Of a stretch of 64,000 bases of DNA, positions 1 through 8,242 are shown piece by piece (position 1 is the stretch's first letter; every line of letters starts with the position of its first letter). Location of the stretch: positions 1 to 64,000 of the forward strand of contig NZ_AUZM01000021.1 in NCBI RefSeq assembly GCF_000478195.2, read 5' to 3'. The position numbers and the translations under genes are program-made. Under the pieces are notes generated by a model. It saw nothing but the letters and a program-made list of their open reading frames with translations, ran no database searches and had not been told where the DNA came from. Source of the stretch: Lyngbya aestuarii BL J. Lineage in GTDB: Bacteria; Cyanobacteriota; Cyanobacteriia; Cyanobacteriales; Microcoleaceae.

Positions 1-179
1 GGTGATCCGCGTATTTTATATTAATAAAGCTAAACCCCGTTACAATAACGGCAAACAGCGACGAGAAGGCTATAATAATTCTTATTAGATTTCATTAAAT
101 CATCTTTAAAATGCCTCACTTTGATCGGGTTTTGCAGCTTTTGCAAGACCCTTTTTAAGTTGGATTTCATATTCGAGTT

Positions 180-229
180 GGACAGGTTAAACCATTTTTG
201 TTTTTTGTTTAATTTCAGATAACCTGTCC
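180..229. repeat. 10-bp perfect inverted repeat downstream of the RTX gene
   Basis: GGACAGGTTA at 180-189 is matched by its exact reverse complement at 220-229, with a 30-base AT-rich loop. It lies just past the stop of the minus-strand RTX gene, so it could act as a transcript-end hairpin. No T-run follows it, so a terminator role is only a guess. I see no supportable gene in the rest of 1-258. Confidence 0.35.
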
Positions 230-258
230 GCTTCACATCGTCAATTTCTAAAACGGAA

Positions 259-2133
259 TTAAACAAACGTAAAGTAATCTTCTTCAAGCACAACAGGGAA
301 AGATGTTCCCTGAATAATCGCAATCAGTTCATCTTGACCCCCAACAGTATGATAGAGTGCAGTTCCTTGAGGTAAACCCTCGGGTTGAACATCCAGTCGA
401 TAATCTTCCGCATTTCCTGCGAGTTGAATAATATCTTGAGTGCTGTCGAAATCTTGAACTATAGCGTAATCTTCTAAACCGAGGTTATTGAGATCGCCAT
501 CTTCATAATAAACTTGAATCTCATCACCCAGAACAAATGTATCCGCTCCTGTTCCCCCTACTAAAGTATCAATTTCGTTCTGTCCGGCATCAGTTATATT
601 GGGATCGGCACCAATCAAAATATCATCTCCATTATCTCCACTAACAAAGTCATTTCCCGCTTCACCTTCGAGAACATCATTACCTTGTCCTCCGTAGGCT
701 AAATCATCACCGTCTCCTCCTTTAATGGTGTCATTTCCTAAATTACCATTGAGCCAGTCTGCATTTTCTCCACCATAGAGGAGGTCATCATCTTGATCGC
801 CAAATAGACTATCTTCACCTGCATGACCGAGTAATGTGTCATTTTGTTTACCGCCAAATACGGTATCGTTTCCTTCGTTTCCTTCTAGGAAATCCTCATT
901 TTGATTTCCAAACATCAAGTCATTACCCTCACCTCCAAAAAAGTTATCTGGTTGAGCGAAACCAAAGATAATATCGTCTCCAGAAAATCCTCTAAAAATT
1001 TCACTGTCATTGTCACTACCGAGAAGATTATCGCTGAGATCGGTACCATTAATGGTCAAAACTGTGAAACCGGATATATCTGGAGGAGTCGGTTCAAACT
1101 CAGGTTCGGGTGTGAGAACAGGTTCTGTTGGGGTGGGATCATCTAATCCTGTCCCCGATGGAGATTCATCTCCGGTGGTCGGATCATTGGATTCTGTCCC
1201 GGATGAAGACTCCTCTTCGGTGGTCGGTGGAAATTCATCATTTGATGGAGGATCAACAACAGGTATATCCTCACCAGAGGAATTGTCTGGAGTCGAAGGC
1301 GGGTCTACATCCGGGTCGGGTTGAGAATCCGGTTCTTGTTCATTCTCAGGCGTTTCAACGGAAGGTCTGTCATCCGTAATCGGATCGTCGATCTCAGCTT
1401 TTGGAGGAGGATCGACTTCAGTTTCATCGGTTTCTTCTTGTGGGTCTAAATCGGCTTCATTTTTCGATGGGGGAGTCTCGGGAGTTTGAGGTTCGGGTAA
1501 AGCTGCGTTCTCTTGACTGGGAGATTCCGGTTCAACTTCTGTACGAGTTTCAGATTCCTGATTTGAGTCTGAACCCTCATCTGAATTTGAGGGTTCAGAG
1601 GGTTGGGGATCTTCCGGCGGATCTTCCGATGGAGGTCGGGATTCTTCCTCAGTGGGATCAATATCGGCTTTTGGAGGAGGTTCGACTTCAGTTTCATCGG
1701 TTTCTTCTTGTGGGTCTAAATCCACTTCATTTTTCGATGGGGGAGTCTCGGGAGTTTGAGGTTCGGGTAGAGGCGTTTCCTCTTGAGTGGATGGGGATTC
1801 CGGTTGGATTTCTATGCGAGTTTCGGGTTCCATATCTGATTCTGAAGAAGGTTCTATTTCGGAAGGAGATTCCTCGTCTGAATTGACATCAGATTCGGAC
1901 TCGGGTTCAGAAGGTTGCGGATCTTCTGATGGAGGTCGGGATTCTTCTTGAGAGAAATCAATATCGGCTTTTTCAGGAGGATCGACTTCAGCTTCATCGG
2001 TTTCTTGTGGTAGATCTACATCCACTTCATTTTTCGATGGGGGAGTCTCGGGAGTTTGAGGTTCGGGTAGAGGCGTTTCCTCTTGAGTGGATGGGAATTC
2101 CGGTTGGATTTCTATGCGAGTTTCGGGTTCCAT
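259..2133 (-). CDS. Acidic repeat protein with C-terminal RTX calcium-binding domain
   Basis: The protein has 624 residues. Residues 1 to about 355 are a low-complexity, strongly acidic Pro/Glu/Asp/Ser region built from copies of a 100-residue unit starting MEPETRIEIQPE (residues 1 and 101, with a weaker third copy near 194). Residues about 365-535 carry at least ten RTX-type nonapeptides (GGxGxDxxx variants such as GGEGNDLMF and GGDGDDLAY), which bind calcium in a parallel beta-roll. Residues 540-624 form the C-terminal cap common in cyanobacterial RTX proteins. There is no N-terminal signal peptide. RTX proteins are normally exported by type I secretion through a C-terminal signal, so an extracellular or surface place is likely, but no type I transporter lies in this window. 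A TAG stop sits two codons before the ATG, which fixes the start in the middle of a repeat unit. The substrate or partner is unknown. Confidence 0.85.
   Translation of the reverse strand: MEPETRIEIQPEFPSTQEETPLPEPQTPETPPSKNEVDVDLPQETDEAEVDPPEKADIDFSQEESRPPSEDPQPSEPESESDVNSDEESPSEIEPSSESDMEPETRIEIQPESPSTQEETPLPEPQTPETPPSKNEVDLDPQEETDETEVEPPPKADIDPTEEESRPPSEDPPEDPQPSEPSNSDEGSDSNQESETRTEVEPESPSQENAALPEPQTPETPPSKNEADLDPQEETDETEVDPPPKAEIDDPITDDRPSVETPENEQEPDSQPDPDVDPPSTPDNSSGEDIPVVDPPSNDEFPPTTEEESSSGTESNDPTTGDESPSGTGLDDPTPTEPVLTPEPEFEPTPPDISGFTVLTINGTDLSDNLLGSDNDSEIFRGFSGDDIIFGFAQPDNFFGGEGNDLMFGNQNEDFLEGNEGNDTVFGGKQNDTLLGHAGEDSLFGDQDDDLLYGGENADWLNGNLGNDTIKGGDGDDLAYGGQGNDVLEGEAGNDFVSGDNGDDILIGADPNITDAGQNEIDTLVGGTGADTFVLGDEIQVYYEDGDLNNLGLEDYAIVQDFDSTQDIIQLAGNAEDYRLDVQPEGLPQGTALYHTVGGQDELIAIIQGTSFPVVLEEDYFTFV
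1455..2133. repeat. 300-bp-period direct repeats inside the RTX gene
   Basis: About 115 bases at 2021-2135 are nearly identical to 1721-1835 (GGGAATTCC against GGGGATTCC is a visible difference), exactly 300 bp apart. A third, more diverged copy covers roughly 1455-1555. The period keeps the reading frame (100 codons). Such arrays can change copy number by recombination or slippage. Confidence 0.85.
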
Positions 2134-2414
2134 ATTCAGCTATTAAGATGGGTTTTCTGGTCAGTTATATGGAGATTAAAGTCCGAATTGATCTTCTGCT
2201 AGAATTGAGGAAGTTAGAGATTAAATTCTCTCTTGAATCCAATTATAAATTCGCTCTCATTCGATAGATTTATCCAATTAAACCTCATCTTCGATTCAGT
2301 TAAAGAATTGAGAAAATGAGGTAATATTATCAATAAAAACCGGAATGAGATGAAATGATTAATTCGGCTTTTCTCCTGAATATTTTCTGCCGTATAATGC
2401 CCCAAACTGGGGGT

Positions 2415-3488
2415 TTAGACATCAGGAAATATGCTTGCCGTGTAAATTTCCCAGTCATTTCCATCCCAAGCTTCCCAAGTGACATAATTACCTGCAATTT
2501 GAGGGTTAACTTCATCATTGGTACTGTTAACCAAAGTTTGAACCGTTGAACCATCATAAACAGTTGAACCATCATACAGAAGAATATCTGTATCTGAGGA
2601 ATCATATTCATGTTCCCAGACGACAAAACCTAAATCAGAAACTTGGGGATTAATGTCATCTTGAGAATTATTGGTGAGTGGAGTGATCGCGCCTGTGAGT
2701 CGATCATGGAGATAGATCTCCCAGTCATTGCCATCCCAGGCTTGCCAGGTGACATAGTTTCCTGCTATTTGAGGATTGATTTCATCAAAACCACTACTGG
2801 CTAAGGTAAAAGTATTTCCGGTAGAGAAATCACGGAGATAAATATCTGTATCCGTGCTACTAAACTCATACTCATAAACAACATCTCCAAATTCAGAAAC
2901 TTGGGCATTGGTTTCATTGCGTATAAAGTTGGTTGCAACTGGAATTTCGATTCCCGTTAAGTCATTATAGAGGTAAAGATCGGTGTTAGAATTACTATTT
3001 TCTCGTTCATAAACAACGAAATTACCTGCAATTTGGGGATTAATTTCATTAAAAGCCGTCTCTGCGATGGGAGTGTTTGTGTTGGTAAACTCATTATATA
3101 AATAGATGTCTGTATCAGAGGAAGTAAACTCGTATTCATAGGCAATAAGATTCCCTGAAATTTGAGGATTGGTTTCATCCCGTGCTATGCCAATCGGAAG
3201 CAATGTTGTCGTATCAGTATTTACATCATACAAACGGACATCAATATCACCAATGCCATATTCCCACTCATAAACAACGTCACCACCGTCAGAAATTTGA
3301 GGGTTGGATTCATCATTGAAAGTTGAAGCAATGGTTGTTATTTCCTCTGTAATGCCATTGTAATAACCGAGATTAAGATTACCGAAAACCTCAGATTCCC
3401 AAACAACATCACCGTAATCGGCTGCCACTTGAGGATTGGTGTCATCATTAAAATTATCGGTGAGTTGATTAATATTGAGCTTGGCCAT
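2415..3488 (-). CDS. TolB-like beta-propeller repeat protein, probably surface or secreted
   Basis: This 357-residue protein consists almost entirely of about eight repeats of some 45 residues. Each has a core like NPQIAGNYVVYE followed by a Asp/Tyr-rich strand (SSDTDIYLYN, DGNDWEIY). This is the pattern of TolB/WD40-like propeller blades found in many cyanobacterial surface proteins. No signal peptide, transmembrane segment or enzymatic motif is visible. The start is supported by AGGAG seven bases before the ATG. It lies upstream of and parallel to the RTX gene, 281 bp away, so the two may be expressed together and both may be exported without a Sec signal. Binding of a ligand or protein is the usual job of such folds; the partner is unknown. 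Confidence 0.75.
   Translation of the reverse strand: MAKLNINQLTDNFNDDTNPQVAADYGDVVWESEVFGNLNLGYYNGITEEITTIASTFNDESNPQISDGGDVVYEWEYGIGDIDVRLYDVNTDTTTLLPIGIARDETNPQISGNLIAYEYEFTSSDTDIYLYNEFTNTNTPIAETAFNEINPQIAGNFVVYERENSNSNTDLYLYNDLTGIEIPVATNFIRNETNAQVSEFGDVVYEYEFSSTDTDIYLRDFSTGNTFTLASSGFDEINPQIAGNYVTWQAWDGNDWEIYLHDRLTGAITPLTNNSQDDINPQVSDLGFVVWEHEYDSSDTDILLYDGSTVYDGSTVQTLVNSTNDEVNPQIAGNYVTWEAWDGNDWEIYTASIFPDV
2545..2580. repeat. 18-bp tandem duplication in the propeller gene
   Basis: GTTGAACCATCATA occurs at 2545-2558 and 2563-2576, an 18-nt unit present twice. It encodes YDGSTV twice in a row in the seventh repeat. This looks like a recent in-frame slippage event. Confidence 0.8.
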
Positions 3489-3920
3489 CGTGATACTCCT
3501 ATTGGGTAGATGTCGGTTGATTTCAGTCGGGAAATTTGCACAAAAAATCCCCCGAGCAAGCAGAATTTTAAGCTTGACCTTTCGTTTGTTTGTTTCTCAT
3601 TGATCGTCAGCAATTCTCGCAAGCAATGGGACTAGCATTGAAAACAAGAACGGTGCTGACAATATTCGCTTTGATCGAGTTTTAAACCCTCGAACAGCTA
3701 GTAACGGTTAAACCGTTCACTTCCTCTATCAGATGGGGTTGGCGGTTTTTACGGGAATTCTGGAAGAAGTTACAAAACTTTATTATTTTTTGGGAGTTTG
3801 TGGTGCAGCCAACTCGGTCAAATCCCTGAAAATCAATGTATACAGTTGTATGTGGTTTACTCAGACAGCAAGCCATTGACCCGAAGCTAATGACTCTTCC
3901 GACTAGACTCTCAACCTAAA
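3489..3920. other. Gene-free interval of about 430 bp
   Basis: This stretch lies between the starts of the two minus-strand proteins and the end of the acetyltransferase gene. It must hold the promoter of the propeller gene, whose ribosome binding site AGGAG is at its left end. I see no RNA gene, credible small ORF or strong hairpin in it. Confidence 0.5.
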
Positions 3921-4427
3921 TTAAGAGGGTAAACACTTCTCAAACCACTCTACATCCCAATATCGATCAAACTTACGACCCACCTCTCGATGAACGCCAA
4001 CACTCTGAAACCCAAACTTTTGATGTAGCGCAATAGAGGCTGAATTTGGCAACGTAATTCCCGCATAGGCGCGATGCACATCCTCAGTTTTCAAAGATTC
4101 AAATAGAGCCGAATAAAGTAAACTTCCGATTCCTTTTTTGATGGTTTTGGGATGAATATAAACACTGGTTTCTATAGACGTTTCATACGCTGCTTTAGCT
4201 CGAAAACAACTACTACTTGCATAGCCAACGACTTGATCTTCAACTTCAGCGACAAACAACTGATAACGACCTGTAGAAGAATAATGTTCAAACCATTCTT
4301 CCCGGCGACGTTCTACCGTAAACAGTTTGAGATCAAAAGTAATCGCCGTATTGAGAATATAATAATTATAAATTTCAGTTAGCTGAACAATGTCTGAGGG
4401 TTGAGAAAAGCGAATGATAGGAGTCAT
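3921..4427 (-). CDS. GNAT acetyltransferase, phosphinothricin-acetyltransferase-like
   Basis: This 168-residue protein has the length and layout of the Pat/Bar/MddA branch of GNAT enzymes, which acetylate the amino group of phosphinothricin, methionine sulfoximine or related amino acids with acetyl-CoA. The opening RFSQPSDIVQLTEIYNYYI is the family N-terminus. Residues 89-108 (VYIHPKTIKKGIGSLL) are the acetyl-CoA binding motif A, and LPNSASIALHQKFGF (126-140) is motif B with the conserved Asn and Ser. The C-terminus (REVGRKFDRYWDVEWF) is also family-typical. It is transcribed alone. The natural substrate cannot be told from sequence; amino-acid-analogue detoxification is an inference from the family. 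Confidence 0.8.
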   Translation of the reverse strand: MTPIIRFSQPSDIVQLTEIYNYYILNTAITFDLKLFTVERRREEWFEHYSSTGRYQLFVAEVEDQVVGYASSSCFRAKAAYETSIETSVYIHPKTIKKGIGSLLYSALFESLKTEDVHRAYAGITLPNSASIALHQKFGFQSVGVHREVGRKFDRYWDVEWFEKCLPS

Positions 4428-4662
4428 TTGAGCTTTAAAAAATTCACTAGATCATCAATAAAAACACTCAACAAGCACTCAACATCAGTTAAAATCAACA
4501 GAAGTTGAGGAATAATTTCATTATCCGTTATCCTGGAGAGTGTCAAGTCAGTTTTCCGACTGGATATCCGTTCCTTAAGATCAAAATTTGAGCAGATTAT
4601 AAAGATACGATAGGGTGAGAGCGCAGAGAAAGAACCCACTGCGGGGAGTTGAAAGGAATCAG

Positions 4663-6093
4663 ATGAACCTAGACGACGAACTTAACAATACAATTTTAAA
4701 CTTCACCGACATTCAAGCAGAGTTAAACCTGCGGGATGCTCAAGAGGTCATGCGTGAAATTATTGGCCATCTAGATTTAACCCCCGAGGAACGAGCTGGA
4801 CTCGAAACGGAAATACACGGGTTAGAAACGATGATGGATAAACTCGAACAAACTCGCATCCAAATTGCAGTGTTTGGGATGGTAGGACGGGGTAAGTCCT
4901 CGATTTTGAATGCACTTTTAGGTCAAAAGATCTTTGAAACAGGCCCAATTCATGGTGTGACTCAAGCCACTCAAGCCCAAAGTTGGCAAGTTTCTGATAC
5001 GCCTATCCAAACTTCTGATCTGGGAAATGATGTGGTTTCCTATCGCATTTCTCAAGTTGAATTAATAGACACTCCGGGAATTGATGAAGTTGATGGAAAA
5101 ACCCGAGAAAAAATTGCACATCAAGTCGCACAACGGGCAGATTTACTTTTATTTGTGATTGCGGGAGATATTACTCAAGTTGAATATGAGGCGTTATCTC
5201 AACTGCGTGAAGCCGGAAAACCGATGTTATTGGTGTTTAATAAAGTTGATCAATATCCTGAAGCAGACCGTATGGCAATTTATCATAAAATTCGAGATGA
5301 TCGAGTCAAAGAATTGTTGTCTCCTGATGAAATTGTCATGGCTGCGGCATCTCCGTTAATCGCGACCGCAGTTCGTCGTCCTGATGGGAGTATTCAACCT
5401 CAATTAACTCGCTCTGAACCTCAAGTTGAAAACCTCAAACTCAAAATTCTTGAAATTTTAGATCGGGAAGGAAAATCATTAGTGGCACTCAATACAATGC
5501 TCTACGCTGGAGATATTAACGAACAGTTAGTACAGCGAAAGATGGAGATTAGAGAACAAAGTGCTAATCGGGTGATTTGGAATGGAGTGATGACCAAAGC
5601 CGTCGCGATTGCCTTAAACCCAATGACGGTTATTGACTTAGTAAGTGGGGGGATTATTGATATTAGTATGATCCTGACTTTATCTAAATTATATGGAATT
5701 TCTATGACCCAACAAGGTGCTATTGATTTATTACAAAAAATCGCGATTGGTATGGGTGGAATTACGGCGAGTGAATTAGTGGCGAATTTGGGTTTAAGTT
5801 CTTTAAAAGGATTATTAGGAGTGACCGCACCGATGACGGGAGGGGCTACGTTAATTCCTTATATGTCGGTGGCGATTACACAAGCGGGTGTTGCTGGGGT
5901 TTCTTCCTATGGGATTGGACAGGTCACAAAAACTTACCTTGCTAATGGTGCGTCTTGGGGCGATGATGCGCCAAAAGCTGTCGTTAAACGGATTCTTGCT
6001 TCTTTGGATGAGACGTCTATCCTCAACCGCATTAAAGCTGAATTACAAGCCAAACTGGATTTAACTCGCCATTCGACACCCCAAAAAGAATGA
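4663..6093 (+). CDS. Dynamin/Era-like GTPase with hydrophobic C-terminal DUF697-like domain
   Basis: The GTPase motifs are complete, numbered from the ATG at 4663: G1 GMVGRGKS at 72-79, G3 DTPG at 136-139 and G4 NKVD at 193-196. A helical stretch precedes the G domain. The C-terminal 200 residues hold several Gly/Ala-rich hydrophobic segments that resemble the membrane-associating DUF697 region of YcjF/dynamin-like GTPases. An upstream in-frame GTG at 4615 would add 16 residues, but AAAGGA lies just before the ATG at 4663, so I chose that start. Probable role: a membrane-associated GTPase acting in membrane remodelling or ribosome/stress functions, by analogy only. It is monocistronic, as the next gene starts 246 bp downstream. 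Confidence 0.75.
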   Translation: MNLDDELNNTILNFTDIQAELNLRDAQEVMREIIGHLDLTPEERAGLETEIHGLETMMDKLEQTRIQIAVFGMVGRGKSSILNALLGQKIFETGPIHGVTQATQAQSWQVSDTPIQTSDLGNDVVSYRISQVELIDTPGIDEVDGKTREKIAHQVAQRADLLLFVIAGDITQVEYEALSQLREAGKPMLLVFNKVDQYPEADRMAIYHKIRDDRVKELLSPDEIVMAAASPLIATAVRRPDGSIQPQLTRSEPQVENLKLKILEILDREGKSLVALNTMLYAGDINEQLVQRKMEIREQSANRVIWNGVMTKAVAIALNPMTVIDLVSGGIIDISMILTLSKLYGISMTQQGAIDLLQKIAIGMGGITASELVANLGLSSLKGLLGVTAPMTGGATLIPYMSVAITQAGVAGVSSYGIGQVTKTYLANGASWGDDAPKAVVKRILASLDETSILNRIKAELQAKLDLTRHSTPQKE

Positions 6094-6170
6094 TTTGAAT
6101 CCCCCCTACATCTAGCAGGGATGCGAGCGTTAAGACCCTAAAATTTGATTTCTGGGGAGGTGAGGAGGTA

Positions 6171-6194
6171 GGGAGATAGGGAGATAGGGAGATG
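6171..6194. repeat. Short tandem repeat, three 8-bp GGGAGATA units
   Basis: GGGAGATA, GGGAGATA and GGGAGATG follow one another directly in the gap between the GTPase and HAD genes. Similar GGGAGA/TCTCCC tracts recur in other gaps (about 10620). No function is evident. Confidence 0.8.
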
Positions 6195-6339
6195 TTTAAA
6201 ATTAGTCTATCTCCTAACGGGTGATTGTCGGGCTAAAAATATTAAAAAAGGCTTTAATTTTGCGAACTTGAGAACAAAATAGATTTTAATTTTATCAAAT
6301 GTTTAATGATCTAATCTGGCTATAATTTGTGAGTGTTTA

Positions 6340-7065
6340 ATGACGAGTATTCAATTAGTTGTCTTTGACATGGCAGGGACAACCGTTCAAGATAACAACG
6401 AAGTTCAAGACTGTTTTTGTCAAGCTGCTGAAATCACCGGATTAAAGGTAGACTCTGAACGTATTAATTCTATGATGGGATGGTCAAAAAAGTTGGTTTT
6501 TCAAACTTTGTGGTCTGAACAAATGGGTACAGATAATCAGAGTTATGCCCCTCAAGTTGAACAATCTTATACTCGATTTAAACAAATATTAGAACATCAT
6601 TATTTAACTCAATCTGTTGAACCGACTGTCGGTTGTTTAGAACTATTTCACGGGTTAAAACAACAACGAATTAAAATTGCTCTCAACACTGGATTTTATA
6701 GAACTGTTACTAATATTATTTTACACCGCTTAGGTTGGAATCAAGGCTTGAATTCTGACTATGTTGGCTCAGATGATACAATCATTCAAGTTTCAGTTAC
6801 ACCGGATGAAATTTATAATAATGAAGGTCGTCCGGCTCCCTATATGATTCAAAAAGCAATGTATAAATTAGGAATTAAAGACTCAAAAAAAGTGATTCAT
6901 ATTGGTGATACTCCCGTTGATTTGGCAGCAGGAATGAATGCAAATTGTTTATTATCTTTAGCCGTAACAAATGGCACACATACCCGAGAAAAATTACAAC
7001 AATATCCCAATCATGGTTTACTTAATTCCTTGATTGAACTTAAAAATATAATCATTAATTTGTAA
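6340..7065 (+). CDS. Phosphonatase-like HAD hydrolase (TIGR03351-type)
   Basis: This 241-residue HAD-superfamily enzyme begins with the nucleophile motif FDMAGTT (Asp10), where phosphonoacetaldehyde hydrolase (PhnX) has DxAGT and most HADs have DxDGT. The C-terminal acid motif is IGDTPVDLAAG. The cap region holds MGWSKK (Lys50/51), at about the place where PhnX carries its Schiff-base lysine; an alignment is needed to confirm that. In the TIGR03351 family such genes typically sit beside an FAD oxidoreductase of family TIGR03364, exactly as here (25 bp gap to the next gene). The proposed role is cleavage of the C-P bond of an aldehyde made from an aminophosphonate. The exact substrate is not known from sequence. 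Confidence 0.8.
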   Translation: MTSIQLVVFDMAGTTVQDNNEVQDCFCQAAEITGLKVDSERINSMMGWSKKLVFQTLWSEQMGTDNQSYAPQVEQSYTRFKQILEHHYLTQSVEPTVGCLELFHGLKQQRIKIALNTGFYRTVTNIILHRLGWNQGLNSDYVGSDDTIIQVSVTPDEIYNNEGRPAPYMIQKAMYKLGIKDSKKVIHIGDTPVDLAAGMNANCLLSLAVTNGTHTREKLQQYPNHGLLNSLIELKNIIINL

Positions 7066-7090
7066 AATAAAAACAAAAGTCTCAAATATT

Positions 7091-8224
7091 ATGACTCAAA
7101 TTCAATCAACAGAAATTGCAATTGTGGGGGCGGGAATTGTTGGTTTAGCCCATGCTTTAGCCGCAGCTAAACGAGGATTTAAAGTGACTGTTTTTGAACG
7201 CAATCAACAAGCAGTCGGGGCTTCAATTCGCAATTTTGGTATGATTTGGCCGATTGGTCAACCTCAAGGTTTACTGTTTAATCGAGCCTTAAAATCTAGG
7301 GAAATTTGGCTAGAAATTGCCGAAAAAGCTAAGTTTAATACAGATAGTTGCGGTTCGCTTCATACTGCTTATCATCCAGATGAATTAGCGGTTTTAGAGG
7401 AATTTATTGCCACAACAGGTCAACAAATTGATTCAGTCGCTTTGTTAACACCCAAAGAAGTCACTCAAAAAAGTGCAGCCGTCAAGACAGAAGGGTTACT
7501 GGGAACATTGTGGAGTTCAACGGAAGTTATTGTTGATCCGCGAGAAGCGATCGCCAAAATTCCGGCGTTTTTAGCAGCCGAATATGGGGTAGAATTTGAA
7601 TGGGGAACTGTTGTCACCCAGATTAATTATCCTCAGTTGATTGCAGGGGGAAAAACCTGGACAGCTGATCAGATTTTTGTCTGTAGTGGGAGAGATTTTG
7701 AAACCATCTATCGAGAGGTTTATGCTCAAAGTGGGATAACAAAAGTTAAACTACAAATGATGCGGACTATCCCTCAACCCAATCAATTTAAAATTGGGGC
7801 TTCTCTTTGTGGAGGGTTAACTTTAACCCATTATGCGGCGTTTTCTCAACTCCAATCTTTGAGGGCTTTAAAAGATAGAATTCAAGCCGAAACGCCTTAT
7901 TTTCCCGAGTGGGGAATTCATGTGATGGTTTCGCAAAATTCTCACGGTGAATTAATCATCGGAGATTCTCACGAATACGGTTTAACTCCTGATCCGTTTA
8001 ACAAAGCGAAAATTAATCAATATATTCTCGACTATCTCCAAACCTTTGTACAAGTTCCCTCATTAGAAATAGCAGAAACTTGGAATGGAGTCTATGCAAA
8101 AATCCCTGGAAAAACAGAATTAATCGCCCCTGTTGAAAAAGGCGTTACCCTCGTTAACGCTTTGAGTGGGGCGGGAATGACGCTTTCCTTTGGTTTAGCC
8201 GAAGAAGTCTTTGCTTCTCTGTAA
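7091..8224 (+). CDS. FAD-dependent amine oxidoreductase (DAO family, TIGR03364-type)
   Basis: This 377-residue protein starts with a dinucleotide-binding fold: GAGIVG at 13-18 and the ribose-binding acid at the end of VTVFER (Glu36). The remainder fits the D-amino-acid-oxidase/glycine-oxidase fold (pfam01266), ending in NALSGAGMTLSFGLAEEV, the FAD-contacting C-terminal loop. TIGR03364 members are found beside phosphonatase-like hydrolases and are proposed to deaminate an aminophosphonate oxidatively, feeding the aldehyde to the HAD partner. The gene follows the HAD gene by 25 bp in the same direction and probably shares its transcript. No phosphonate transporter is present in the window. Glycine or sarcosine oxidation is the main alternative. 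Confidence 0.8.
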   Translation: MTQIQSTEIAIVGAGIVGLAHALAAAKRGFKVTVFERNQQAVGASIRNFGMIWPIGQPQGLLFNRALKSREIWLEIAEKAKFNTDSCGSLHTAYHPDELAVLEEFIATTGQQIDSVALLTPKEVTQKSAAVKTEGLLGTLWSSTEVIVDPREAIAKIPAFLAAEYGVEFEWGTVVTQINYPQLIAGGKTWTADQIFVCSGRDFETIYREVYAQSGITKVKLQMMRTIPQPNQFKIGASLCGGLTLTHYAAFSQLQSLRALKDRIQAETPYFPEWGIHVMVSQNSHGELIIGDSHEYGLTPDPFNKAKINQYILDYLQTFVQVPSLEIAETWNGVYAKIPGKTELIAPVEKGVTLVNALSGAGMTLSFGLAEEVFASL

Positions 8225-8242
8225 AAGGTCTTATACTCAAAC

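Noticed and set aside
30-323. 97-codon minus-strand ORF at the left edge
   Set aside because: It overlaps the end of the RTX gene in another frame, is rich in Lys/Asn/Leu as expected of AT-rich chance ORFs, and shows no family pattern.
1010-1886. Plus-strand ORFs opposite the RTX gene
   Set aside because: They mirror the repeat composition of the real gene on the other strand and have no ribosome binding site or domain.
3682-3876. 64-codon minus-strand ORF
   Set aside because: No recognisable motif, no ribosome binding site, and low protein-like character.
6171-6194. Possible CRISPR-like repeats
   Set aside because: Only three adjacent 8-bp units without spacers; this is a simple tandem repeat.
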